Part shown: positions 1-6,567 of the stretch, piece after piece
Numbering within the stretch: position 1 is the first letter of the stretch
How the letters are laid out: each line of letters begins with the position of its first letter
DNA from: M3007 sp033762055
GTDB taxonomy: Bacteria; Bacteroidota; Bacteroidia; Chitinophagales; Saprospiraceae
Reading direction: 5' to 3'
DNA: 10,972 bases
Assembly: GCA_033762055.1 (NCBI GenBank)
Contig: JANRLZ010000021.1
Coordinates: 1-10,972 of the forward strand
Notes under the pieces: generated by a model
What the model saw: the letters and a program-made list of their open reading frames with translations, nothing else
Database searches by the model: none
What the model was told of the DNA's origin: nothing
Made by a program: the position numbers and the translations under genes

Positions 1-796
1 TGTAACAGGCCCAAACCGAAGATTTTACGTTTTTAGCCGACATAACCCGTTGAAAAACATCTTGTTGTGGCACACTGCCTAGCCCTATAGTCATCCAGGC
101 GCCCACCCAGGCAATAATTTCGGTTGGATGGGGGTCGGGGAAAAACTGAAAAAAATTGGGCGGCGCCGCTTCGACCATTTTATCCACGCCACCTACCTGT
201 ATTACCATACTGACAGCCAGCACGAGCAAGCCAATGATTATCATAATAGTTTGCACAAAATCGGTAATTGCCACCGACCACATTCCGCCGACATAGGTGT
301 AAAACACCACCAGTGAAGTGCAAAGCATAACCCCCCAACTGCGATCCAGTCCACTCAGGGCTTCCATCACAATAGCCAACGCTACAATCTGGGCGGCGAT
401 CCAGCTGAAGTACGAGGGCACCATGACGATAGCCGAAGTGATTTCGGCAGTTTTGCCGAAGCGAATGCGATAGAAGTCGTTGAACGTAAGGATATTAAGG
501 TTGTAAAGCGGGCGTGCTACCAGAAGACCGGCCAGCAAAAGACAAAGGGCGGCGCCAAATGGATCTTCGATTACGCCCAACAAACCATGCTGGGCAAATT
601 CCGAACTGGCGCCCATCACGGTTTCCGACCCAAACCAGGTGGCAAAAAGGGCGCAAGCGGCCAGCAACATGGGCAGGTTTTTACCCGCCATCACAAAATC
701 GGCTGTAGTTTTTACGCGCCGCGCGGCCCACCATCCAATCAACATAGTACCCAGCAGGTACAAAAGGATGAAGGCCAACAACAATTCGTTTTGCAT
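1..796 (-). CDS. Sodium:solute symporter (SSS/SLC5 family), 3' end missing
   Basis: The minus strand reads open from an ATG at 796-794 to the window edge, giving 265 codons with no stop. The protein starts MQNELLLAFILLYLLGTMLI and has successive hydrophobic helices. Diagnostic segments are KTTADFVMAGKNLP near residue 30, FATWFGSETVMGASSE near 52-67, NDFYRIRFGKTAEI near 106, VVFYTYVGGMWSVAITDFVQ near 163-182, and GSVPQQDVFQRVMSAKN near 240. These fit the SSS family, inner-membrane carriers that couple Na+ entry to solute uptake. The PQQ-x-x-FQR motif resembles the choline-transporter-like branch, but the substrate cannot be fixed from sequence. Roughly half of a usual 480-600 residue protein is present. 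The start follows directly from a consensus promoter at 836-843, leaving a leader of about 30 nt. It is probably transcribed independently of the barrel gene upstream. Confidence 0.92.
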   Translation of the reverse strand, partial: MQNELLLAFILLYLLGTMLIGWWAARRVKTTADFVMAGKNLPMLLAACALFATWFGSETVMGASSEFAQHGLLGVIEDPFGAALCLLLAGLLVARPLYNLNILTFNDFYRIRFGKTAEITSAIVMVPSYFSWIAAQIVALAIVMEALSGLDRSWGVMLCTSLVVFYTYVGGMWSVAITDFVQTIMIIIGLLVLAVSMVIQVGGVDKMVEAAPPNFFQFFPDPHPTEIIAWVGAWMTIGLGSVPQQDVFQRVMSAKNVKSSVWACY

Positions 797-835
797 GTTA
801 AATACTGCAGGTGCCAGTGGGCATATTAAGGCGGC

Positions 836-843
836 CAAAGGTA
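836..843 (-). promoter_or_regulatory. Bacteroidota -7 promoter box for the symporter
   Basis: On the minus strand the sequence reads TACCTTTG, an exact match to the phylum -7 consensus TAnnTTTG. It lies about 40 nt before the symporter ATG. A TTTC about 19 nt further upstream is a weak match to the -33 TTTG element. The motif is short, so only its position makes it credible. Confidence 0.5.
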
Positions 844-867
844 GCGCAAATGTTGGCCTTTAGAAAC

Positions 868-903
868 TCTGTTTTAATACCTGATGCAAGGTTTTAAAAC
901 AGA
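868..903. repeat. 10-bp inverted repeat between two minus-strand genes
   Basis: TCTGTTTTAA at 868-877 is the exact reverse complement of TTAAAACAGA at 894-903, with a 16-nt spacer. It lies downstream of the DUF6089-like stop codon and upstream of the symporter promoter. It could be a weak terminator or an operator. The stem is AT-rich and no U-tract follows on the minus strand, so termination is uncertain. Confidence 0.4.
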
Positions 904-921
904 TTCCAACACCTGTTTGAT

Positions 922-1644
922 TCAATTCAGGGTTTTCTCTTTACCCAAAATAAACGACACGGTTGCTCCGGCAAAATAATACCAGTCACCGCGGTCAGGG
1001 TTGCCGTTCAGGCGCACGCCGTCGAGATCATCTGAAAATACGGGGCGCACACCGGCTTCCAAACCCAAAGCCATGCCTTCGTTGATATCGGCGCGTATAC
1101 CAATGGCAAGCGGGGCGATGATAAACGTTTTTTTCAATCCGGGCTCCGGTAGCGGTGCGCGCAACAGCCGGTCCTGGTCTTCCGGAAGTCCGTAATATTC
1201 GGTACGGGCATCAGTAAATGTCACCGCCGCGCCGAAACTGACATAAGGAGAAAAAAAACGTTTGTAATCGCCGATGCTGGAAAAGCGGTCTTTTCCCCAG
1301 GGATGCCATTCGCCCAGTGCGCTTATTTCGAGCAGGTTGGTAGAAAACCTGATTTGTCGCATACGAATATCATCATCATCGGCACGATGGTCGTCGCCGG
1401 AAATGGAACCAGCCAGCACATGTCCGCGTAAAGCCCATTTTTTTTGGAGAAAATATCGAACAAACGCCCCGAATCCAAGCCGGGTTTCGGCAACAGCCAC
1501 CCATTTTTCCGTCACATCTCCTGAATAATTGGCTGCACCGAACAGGACACCGGCTTCCAGATAGCGGTGTTTCGGTTGATATATTTGTTGACCAAAAAGG
1601 GAAGATGTGGCGCCCAGGAGCAACAGAACCAGCAATTTTTTCAT
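922..1644 (-). CDS. DUF6089-like outer-membrane beta-barrel protein
   Basis: This 240-residue protein begins MKKLLVLLLLGATSSLFGQQ, a clear Sec signal peptide with likely cleavage near residues 18-20. The mature part starts YLEAGVLFGAANYSGDV and goes on as alternating amphipathic stretches, with glycine and aromatic residues spaced as in small beta-barrels. It ends in a strand (WYYFAGATVSFILGKEK). The N-terminal G-x-x-NYxGD signature is typical of the DUF6089 family of Bacteroidota, whose members are predicted outer-membrane barrels of unknown role. A DDDD run at about residues 89-92 is probably a surface loop. The ATG is followed at once by the signal peptide, which supports this start. It has its own promoter-like box at 1679-1686 and is transcribed away from tatC. 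No function can be assigned beyond envelope localisation. Confidence 0.8.
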   Translation of the reverse strand: MKKLLVLLLLGATSSLFGQQIYQPKHRYLEAGVLFGAANYSGDVTEKWVAVAETRLGFGAFVRYFLQKKWALRGHVLAGSISGDDHRADDDDIRMRQIRFSTNLLEISALGEWHPWGKDRFSSIGDYKRFFSPYVSFGAAVTFTDARTEYYGLPEDQDRLLRAPLPEPGLKKTFIIAPLAIGIRADINEGMALGLEAGVRPVFSDDLDGVRLNGNPDRGDWYYFAGATVSFILGKEKTLN

Positions 1645-1678
1645 TGTTTGACTTGTGTTATGGCAGTCAGGGCAATGG

Positions 1679-1686
1679 CAAAGTTA
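1679..1686 (-). promoter_or_regulatory. Bacteroidota -7 promoter box for the DUF6089-like gene
   Basis: The minus strand reads TAACTTTG, an exact TAnnTTTG match, 35 nt before the ATG at 1644. Six of its eight bases belong to the end of the dispersed repeat at 1681-1705, and the final TG comes from the flanking sequence. No good -33 element is evident. Confidence 0.45.
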
Positions 1687-1705
1687 TTATTCACCCGTTC
1701 CTTAA
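1681..1705 (-). repeat. Solo copy of a 25-bp dispersed repeat
   Basis: These 25 bases are identical to 7834-7858. Their first 22 bases are the reverse complement of 7697-7718. On the minus strand the core reads GGAACGGGTGAATAATAAC followed by TT. As at 7855-7857, the bases TTA directly follow the GTTCC end on the plus strand. No second terminus is visible nearby, so this looks like a single end of the MITE-like element at 7698-7854. Confidence 0.85.
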
Positions 1706-1773
1706 AGCCTCATTTTAATCGTTAATTTTCCTGATTAAGATTCCGTGTTTTCCCGCAGCCCGCGTTTACTTTT

Positions 1774-1781
1774 TACTTTTG
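1774..1781 (+). promoter_or_regulatory. Possible -7 promoter box upstream of tatC
   Basis: TACTTTTG is an exact TAnnTTTG match on the plus strand. If used, the tatC transcript would have a leader of about 260 nt containing the whole palindromic element at 1796-2030. No convincing -33 TTG is seen. The 405-bp gap 1645-2049 holds no gene, only promoter motifs and repeats. Confidence 0.35.
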
Positions 1782-1795
1782 CCCGGTCTAAGTGC

Positions 1796-2030
1796 GGGTT
1801 GATGCGGGTTTATAGGGGGTTTATGAAGGTTGATGGGGTTTATACGGGGTTTATACGGGTTTATGAAAGCCATGGTATCCCCTATCTTTTAAACCCTTTC
1901 TCTCGCAAGAAACGTGTCATTCTTCGCTACACGCTGAATGACACGTTTCTTGGGAAATGACGGGGATACCATAGCCTCTTCTACCCCCCCATCAACCTTC
2001 ATAAACCCGCATCAATCCCCATAAACCCTT
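1796..2030. repeat. Nested palindromic element with degenerate GGGTTTAT repeats
   Basis: Three inverted-repeat layers share one centre. The inner layer pairs 1906-1922 with 1936-1952 (17 bp perfect, 13-nt loop). The middle layer pairs 1872-1882 with 1962-1972 (11 bp perfect, ATGGTATCCCC). The outer layer pairs 1817-1838 with 1987-2008 (22 bp perfect). The left arm (1796-1867) consists of about seven degenerate units of roughly 10 bp built on GGGTTTAT or GGGTTGAT, and the right arm carries about four in inverted orientation. It ends about 20 bp before the tatC start. There is no ORF of note. It could fold as a long mRNA leader or cruciform, or be a non-autonomous palindromic repeat; its function is unknown. 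Confidence 0.85.
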
Positions 2031-2049
2031 CGTTTTCAAATCCACCGTC

Positions 2050-2937
2050 ATGCCTCTTGATCAGCAGCACGAATACGACCGGTTTACGCAAGAACGCGGA
2101 GAGATGTCCTTTTTTGACCACGTTGCAGAACTGCGCAATCACATACTGCGTTCGGCGCTCGCTATCGGGATCATCGGGATTCTGTGTTTTATCAACATTG
2201 ATTTTATTTTCGGAACCCTCATTTTTGGCCCGCGCAATGCTGATTTCCCTACCTACCGGGCCTTGTGCAGTTTTTCGCATTGGGCGGGCGCCGGCGAAAC
2301 GATGTGTTTCACCCCGCCACCATTCAAACTCATCACCCGGCAGTTCGGAGAAGTACTCATGCAACACCTCTACGTTTCTTTCTGGCTGGGGGTGATCGGT
2401 GCTTTCCCTTTTATTTTTTGGGAATTCTGGAAATTCATTCGTCCCGGTTTACACGACCATGAACAACGCGCTGTTCGGGGTATCGTAGCCATTTGCACCT
2501 TGCTGTTTCTGGCGGGTGTGTCGTTTGGTTATTTTGTCATCGCTCCGTTTTCCATTAGTTTTTTGGCGGGATATACGTTGGAGGGCGTGGAAGTAGCGCC
2601 TACACTCGACTCGTATGTAACCTATATGACCATGTTTACGCTTCCTACAGGACTCATTTTTGAAATGCCTGTGATGGCGTATTTTTTGGCAAAAATCGGT
2701 CTGTTGGGTACGGCGTTTATGCGCAGTCACCGCCGGCACGCCGCCGTGGTCATCCTCATTTTAGCGGCCATCATCACCCCGCCCGATGTAGTATCGCAGA
2801 CGATGGTATCCATTCCTTTGTTTGGTCTTTACGAAGCCAGTATCCTGGTAGTAGCCCGAGTGCAAAAAAAACGAGAAAAAGCCCTCGAAGCAGCCGAACG
2901 TTCCAGCCGGAAAGTGGTGCTGCGAGATGAAGAATAA
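2050..2937 (+). CDS. tatC: Sec-independent protein translocase subunit TatC
   Basis: TatC is the multi-spanning inner-membrane receptor of the twin-arginine pathway. It binds RR signal peptides and, with TatA proteins, exports folded proteins. The 295-residue product has the conserved cytoplasmic N-terminus EMSFFDHVAELRNHILR (residues 18-34). It also has FIFWEFWKFIRPGLHDHEQR (121-140), which holds the signal-binding glutamate, FEMPV (204-208), and ITPPDVVSQTMVSIPLFGLYE (242-262). Six hydrophobic segments fit the family. The loop after TM1 (about 57-100) is longer than in E. coli TatC, and the tail after residue 270 is charged. The ATG lies just after the palindromic element and has no clear Shine-Dalgarno site. 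No tatA or tatB is nearby. The permease gene follows after 26 bp, so the two are probably cotranscribed. Confidence 0.95.
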   Translation: MPLDQQHEYDRFTQERGEMSFFDHVAELRNHILRSALAIGIIGILCFINIDFIFGTLIFGPRNADFPTYRALCSFSHWAGAGETMCFTPPPFKLITRQFGEVLMQHLYVSFWLGVIGAFPFIFWEFWKFIRPGLHDHEQRAVRGIVAICTLLFLAGVSFGYFVIAPFSISFLAGYTLEGVEVAPTLDSYVTYMTMFTLPTGLIFEMPVMAYFLAKIGLLGTAFMRSHRRHAAVVILILAAIITPPDVVSQTMVSIPLFGLYEASILVVARVQKKREKALEAAERSSRKVVLRDEE

Positions 2938-2963
2938 ATGCCGGAGTACTTATTTTACCACTT

Positions 2964-4373
2964 ATGATGAACTATCTCCTGCGACGCATATTACTGGCAG
3001 TGCCCACACTGCTGGTTGTTTCGTTGCTGGTATTCGGTTTGAGTAAAAGCACGCCGGGTGATCCGGTTGTCAATGTTTTTGGCGAAGAATCCTATCAAAC
3101 CCTCGACCCTATCCAACAGGGAGAACAGTACCGAAAAAACGCCGCGCGGCTGGGCTACGACCGGCCGGTATTTTATTGGACATTCACGACCGCCGCTTAT
3201 CCCGACTCGCTGTGGCATATTTTCCCGCTTGACCGGCGTGAACGCCTCCTGCGCCTGATCGGCCAAACCGGCAACTGGAATGCGGTGAAAACCTACGACC
3301 TGCGGGTGTCCGATCTGGTAAAAAAAGCCGAGATACAATCCGGCTCATTTAAACTCCGCACCGAATTACCTCTTTTGATCAGCGCCGATGATTTGGTTGA
3401 AATTGACAGCGCCGTTGCACACTTTAAACAACTGATCGCAACCGATACCACGGCACATGCCGTTACAGACGAAGTAACAAGGCTGGCTGATGCCGCGCTG
3501 CGCCTGCATACCCAACCAACGCTTCGGCAATTACAAATCCCGACCTTGTACTGGCATGGCTTTAACAACCAGTACCATCGCTGGCTCACCGGGTTTCTCC
3601 AGGGCGACCTTGGACTTACCCGCCGCAAAGTGAGCGTCTGGACCGATCTGCAAACCGGTTTCTACGCGACCCTGGCCATTAACGGACTATCCATCTTGCT
3701 GGCTTACCTGATCGCTGTTCCGCTGGGCGTAGAAATGGCCCGAAAAAAAAGCCGGCGATTCGACCGCTGGACCAAACGAGGCTTGTTTTTCCTGCATTCC
3801 ATGCCTGTTTTCTGGCTGGGAGGATTGCTGGTACTCCTTTTTACCCATACTGAATGGGGACGTGAAGTCTTGCCTTCTATTTATTTTGAACTGCAGGACG
3901 CCTGGCGGCCTGGACAGACCACGTTTGGCGAATGGTGGCAGGCCAATGCCTCCAAATGTGTATTGCCCGTCGTCATTCTGACACTTTATGCCCTGGCAGT
4001 GCTGGCCATGCAAATGCGGGGAGGCATGCTCGATACACTGGGACAGGATTACATCCGAACAGCCCGTGCCAAAGGTGTCAATGAAGAAAACGTGTACTGG
4101 TCACATGCTTTGCGTAATGCCCTTTTCCCTATTATTACCGTATTTGCCTCCGTGTTGCCTGGCGTTTTCACGGGTTCGCTGGTCGTGGAAAATATGTTCG
4201 GATTTCCCGGAGTGGGCACCAAAACCATGGAGGCCTATCTGGGACAGGATTTGCCCCTGTTATCCGCCATCATCATGGTAGCAGCGGTACTCACCATTGC
4301 AGGCAGCCTGCTGGCTGATCTATTATACGCCTGGACCGACCCACGCGTTCGTTTTTCACAAAACAAAAGATAG
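2964..4373 (+). CDS. ABC transporter permease, DppB/OppB type, with large loop insertion
   Basis: This 469-residue inner-membrane permease belongs to the dipeptide/oligopeptide/nickel importer class. Residues 1-30 (MNYLLRRILLAVPTLLVVSL) form TM1, followed by the family motif TPGDP. The segments WLTGFLQGDLG (207-217), ATLAINGLSILLAYLIAVPLG (235-255) and the EAA-type coupling loop around RTARAKGVNEENVYWSHALRNALFP (365-389) are clear. So are FTGSLVVENMFGFPGVG (402-418) and a C-terminal WTDPRVRF. Typical members have 300-340 residues. The excess lies between LGYDRPVFYW and YHRWLTGF (about residues 72-203), which faces the periplasm in this family. No ATPase, second permease or binding-protein gene is adjacent, so the substrate is unknown. 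Translation could start at the first or second of two consecutive ATGs. Confidence 0.9.
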   Translation: MMNYLLRRILLAVPTLLVVSLLVFGLSKSTPGDPVVNVFGEESYQTLDPIQQGEQYRKNAARLGYDRPVFYWTFTTAAYPDSLWHIFPLDRRERLLRLIGQTGNWNAVKTYDLRVSDLVKKAEIQSGSFKLRTELPLLISADDLVEIDSAVAHFKQLIATDTTAHAVTDEVTRLADAALRLHTQPTLRQLQIPTLYWHGFNNQYHRWLTGFLQGDLGLTRRKVSVWTDLQTGFYATLAINGLSILLAYLIAVPLGVEMARKKSRRFDRWTKRGLFFLHSMPVFWLGGLLVLLFTHTEWGREVLPSIYFELQDAWRPGQTTFGEWWQANASKCVLPVVILTLYALAVLAMQMRGGMLDTLGQDYIRTARAKGVNEENVYWSHALRNALFPIITVFASVLPGVFTGSLVVENMFGFPGVGTKTMEAYLGQDLPLLSAIIMVAAVLTIAGSLLADLLYAWTDPRVRFSQNKR

Positions 4374-4380
4374 GGTTGAC

Positions 4381-4412
4381 TGATGAATGGATGTAAAATT
4401 CATCATTCATCA
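4381..4412 (+). terminator. Weak candidate terminator after the permease gene
   Basis: TGATGAATG at 4381-4389 is exactly complementary to CATTCATCA at 4404-4412, with a 14-nt loop. It begins 8 nt after the permease stop and is followed by TTATTTAC. The stem is AT-rich and the T-run is interrupted, so this is only a possible terminator. Confidence 0.3.
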
Positions 4413-4842
4413 TTATTTACACAGGCAGCGTTTTGAAACGTTAAATCCTCTTGAGGGTAATCCTTTTAACACTTTTGGAAAAATACGTGGCAAGGGCCGT
4501 CGTTGTGATGAAAAGCGGGAATTCAACCGGACAATCTGTTAAAAGAACAAGGAATTTGTCGGCGCTCCACCCCAAATGTTCTTCTAATTTTCCAGATGAA
4601 ATAAGCCATTCTACAAATATTGCACCGCAAAACCCTTATTTTTTAACAAAAAATTTTTTTTCACCTTGCTTTTGACGCGCAATCGGCCGCATCAATTTAC
4701 AAGGGCATCGTGTTAAAATTTTTTCCATGGGCGCGAGAAAGTTTTGGAAAAACCTACCTTCGCCCACCCGACCTAAAATCATGGCTTTTGCCGCTCCCTT
4801 TATTTTGTCGTTTTTCAACCAACCACAGGTCTTGTCTTGATT
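4413..4842. other. Non-coding stretch upstream of the PorP/SprF gene
   Basis: About 430 bp with no credible gene. Short open frames on either strand have no recognisable protein features and low-complexity composition. The region includes AT-rich runs near 4637-4662. The best promoter-like motif for the next gene is TACCTTCG at 4755-4762, one mismatch from TAnnTTTG and about 80 nt before the start codon, but no -33 element is well placed. No tRNA or riboswitch-like fold was recognised. Confidence 0.6.
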
Positions 4843-5886
4843 ATGAAAAAAACTACTCTACACATTCTTTCGCTGTGTTTTGTGATGTTCGCCATGACGG
4901 CGCAAGCCCAGGACATTCACTTCTCGCAGTTCTACCAAAGCCCGCTCAACCTCAATCCCGCGTTGACAGGTGTGATGAACTGCAACCACCGCCTGGTCGC
5001 CAACTACCGCAACCAGTGGGCTTCTATCCTGAAAAATCGCGCCTACAACACCTACTCCGCTTCCTACGACCAAAAAATGACCGTGGGTCGTTATGACTAC
5101 TTCGGCGTAGGCGGCACGTTGTGGGGTGACAAGGCGGGTACCTCCGAATTCGCCACGATCTCGGCCCGCCTGTCGGGTTCATACGCCAAAAAAATGGGCG
5201 GCTACCGCAAAAAAGCCCACTTCCTTGTGTTTGGCGCCGACATCGGTCTGAGCAATCGCAGCATCAAGAGCTACAACCTCCAGTGGCCCAGCCAACACGA
5301 TGGCAACGGCGGTTTTAATCCTGATCTGACACCCGGTATCATTGACGATCCTAGCTTCCTCTTTGCCGATCTGTCGGCCGGTTTGTTGTGGTACAGCGTA
5401 TTCAGCAAGGAAACCAATTTCTACTTTGGCGGCGCTTTCAGCCACCTGAACCGAGCCAACCAGTCTTTTCAGAATGCCAATATTCCGCTGTTCAGTAAAT
5501 TCACCTTCCATGCAGGCGGTGAATTTATGCCCGGTCAAAAGTTCGGGCTGAACCCCGGCGTGGTGACTTTCTTCCAGGGACCTTCCTGGCAGGTGAATGT
5601 GGGTAACTCCTTCAAATTCCTGCTTGGCAACAGCCGCCGCTACAACCAGGCCTTCCAGTTTGGCCTTTGGGCGCGCCTGGCCAACAAACTTACTTCTGAA
5701 AAACTGATGGATGCGATCATCGTCAGCACCCGTTTCGACTATGAGCAGTTCAATATCGGGTTCAGCTACGATATCAACACATCGAGCCTCTTTACCGCCA
5801 CCAATGGCAACGGATCATTCGAATTTTCGTTGATCTACAAAATTTGTGGACCGGAGCGCCGCGGCGTTTACTGCCCGAGTTTCTAA
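4843..5886 (+). CDS. PorP/SprF family type IX secretion membrane protein
   Basis: The product has 347 residues from ATG 4843. A TTG six bases upstream would add only two residues (MI), and the ATG gives the better signal peptide, MKKTTLHILSLCFVMFAMTAQAQ, with likely cleavage after AQA. The mature N-terminus DIHFSQFYQSPLNLNPALTG is the hallmark of the PorP/SprF family, outer-membrane barrels that partner with type IX secretion substrates such as SprB-like adhesins. Later segments include NYRNQWASI, the glycine/aromatic strands of the barrel (for example GVVTFFQGPSWQVNVGNSFKF), and FDYEQFNIGFSYDINTSSL near the end. The length is normal for the family. No large adhesin or T9SS substrate gene is beside it. 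The codons favour C-ending forms (AAC, TAC, CGC, CTC) more than in nearby genes, which suggests strong expression. A strong terminator follows. Confidence 0.93.
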   Translation: MKKTTLHILSLCFVMFAMTAQAQDIHFSQFYQSPLNLNPALTGVMNCNHRLVANYRNQWASILKNRAYNTYSASYDQKMTVGRYDYFGVGGTLWGDKAGTSEFATISARLSGSYAKKMGGYRKKAHFLVFGADIGLSNRSIKSYNLQWPSQHDGNGGFNPDLTPGIIDDPSFLFADLSAGLLWYSVFSKETNFYFGGAFSHLNRANQSFQNANIPLFSKFTFHAGGEFMPGQKFGLNPGVVTFFQGPSWQVNVGNSFKFLLGNSRRYNQAFQFGLWARLANKLTSEKLMDAIIVSTRFDYEQFNIGFSYDINTSSLFTATNGNGSFEFSLIYKICGPERRGVYCPSF

Positions 5887-5888
5887 GA

Positions 5889-5917
5889 TTTTCCACACTG
5901 TTCCACAGTGTTCCACA
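5889..5917 (+). repeat. Three TTCCACA repeats at 10-bp spacing
   Basis: TTTTCCACA at 5889-5897 is followed by TGTTCCACA at 5899-5907 and again at 5909-5917. The 10-bp period puts all three on one face of the helix. They lie between the PorP/SprF stop codon and its terminator. CACTG/CAGTG at 5896-5900 and 5906-5910 can also form a small hairpin. The first copy differs by one base from the DnaA-box consensus TTATCCACA, but that may be coincidence. Confidence 0.6.
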
Positions 5918-5937
5918 TTCGCACTGTTGGTAAAAAG

Positions 5938-5972
5938 ATTCCCGGATGCTTTGCTGCGCCGGGAATTTTTTT
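5938..5972 (+). terminator. Rho-independent terminator after the PorP/SprF gene
   Basis: ATTCCCGG at 5938-5945 pairs perfectly with CCGGGAAT at 5959-5966 across a 13-nt loop, followed by a run of T to 5972. The A-run before the stem (5932-5936) can extend pairing with the T-run, so it could also act on the opposite strand. It separates the PorP/SprF gene from the bactofilin cluster. Confidence 0.85.
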
Positions 5973-5990
5973 CATTTTTGCCATCCGCTA

Positions 5991-6022
5991 TGTCGCTTGC
6001 GACAACATTTTTTGCAAAAAAA
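5991..6022. promoter_or_regulatory. Two small palindromes upstream of the bactofilin gene
   Basis: TGTCGC (5991-5996) and GCGACA (5999-6004) form an inverted repeat around TT, closely followed by the palindrome TTTTTTGCAAAAAA (6008-6021). As RNA, the first could form a TGTCG/CGACA hairpin with a CUUG loop followed by a U-rich stretch, so it may be a second terminator. As DNA, it could be an operator for the downstream cluster. No exact TAnnTTTG box was found before the bactofilin start. Confidence 0.35.
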
Positions 6023-6081
6023 CACGTTGAATTTTAATCGTTTTCTCACCTACCGTTCATTTTAAAAACCGACACCGTACC

Positions 6082-6567
6082 ATGTTTGGCAATACAAAAG
6101 ATACCGAAGACTCCAAGAAAAACAATACCCCCGTCTCTTCTCCCGGCGCACTCAATGCCTTGGTGAAAGGCACTATAATAGAAGGCACCGTCCGTTGCGA
6201 CAGCGACCTGCGCGTTGACGGCGCCATCAAGGGCAAACTTTCCTGCACAAGCAAGGTCATCATCGGCCCAACCGGCATGGTAGAAGGTGAAATCCGCTGC
6301 CAAAACGCCGTGATTGAAGGCAAATTCAAAGGAAATCTATACGTTACCGAACTTCTCAACGTACGCGAAACCGCCGAAGTAGACGGTGAAATCAGTACCA
6401 ACAAACTCATCGTTCAAAGCGGCGCCAAATTTAACGTCGCCTGCAAAATGGAAGTAAATGCATCGAGCAACGGCACGGTGAAACATTTTGATATTAAATC
6501 CGCCTCCGATGCAACGGGCAACGCCGCCAAAAATGTCGCCGCAGGAACGGCGGAAGTCCGCAATTAA
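6082..6567 (+). CDS. Bactofilin (polymer-forming cytoskeletal protein)
   Basis: This 161-residue protein is a bactofilin (PF04519/DUF583), a soluble protein that self-assembles without nucleotide into membrane-associated filaments. These often organise cell shape, wall synthesis or polar complexes. After a polar tail (residues 1-25), residues 28-125 show the right-handed beta-helix pattern. Its repeats of G-x-hydrophobic steps include KGTIIEGTVRCDSDLRVDGAIKG-type coils, VIIGPTGMVEGEIRC, AVIEGKFKGNLYV and AEVDGEISTNKLIVQSGAKF. A polar, Ala/Asn/Ser-rich C-terminus follows. The length is usual for the family. Its 3' end overlaps the start of atpZ, so the two are translationally close. In Bacteroidota a bactofilin gene commonly sits immediately upstream of atpZ, and this arrangement is kept here. 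Confidence 0.93.
   Translation: MFGNTKDTEDSKKNNTPVSSPGALNALVKGTIIEGTVRCDSDLRVDGAIKGKLSCTSKVIIGPTGMVEGEIRCQNAVIEGKFKGNLYVTELLNVRETAEVDGEISTNKLIVQSGAKFNVACKMEVNASSNGTVKHFDIKSASDATGNAAKNVAAGTAEVRN

Noticed and set aside
128..863. Several short plus-strand open frames
   Set aside because: All lie opposite the sodium:solute symporter, whose minus-strand frame is open through the whole stretch with clear family motifs.
1906..1952. Considered as an integron attC site or a CRISPR repeat
   Set aside because: The stem is perfect rather than bulged, lacks the paired RYYYAAC/GTTRRRY core sites, and there are no regularly spaced repeats with unique spacers.
1999..2367. Minus-strand open frame across the tatC start
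   Set aside because: It runs against the strongly supported tatC frame and into the palindrome, with no protein features.
4451..4818. Short open frames in the non-coding gap (74 codons plus, 60 codons minus)
   Set aside because: The composition is random-looking, with no signal peptide, helices or start-site support.
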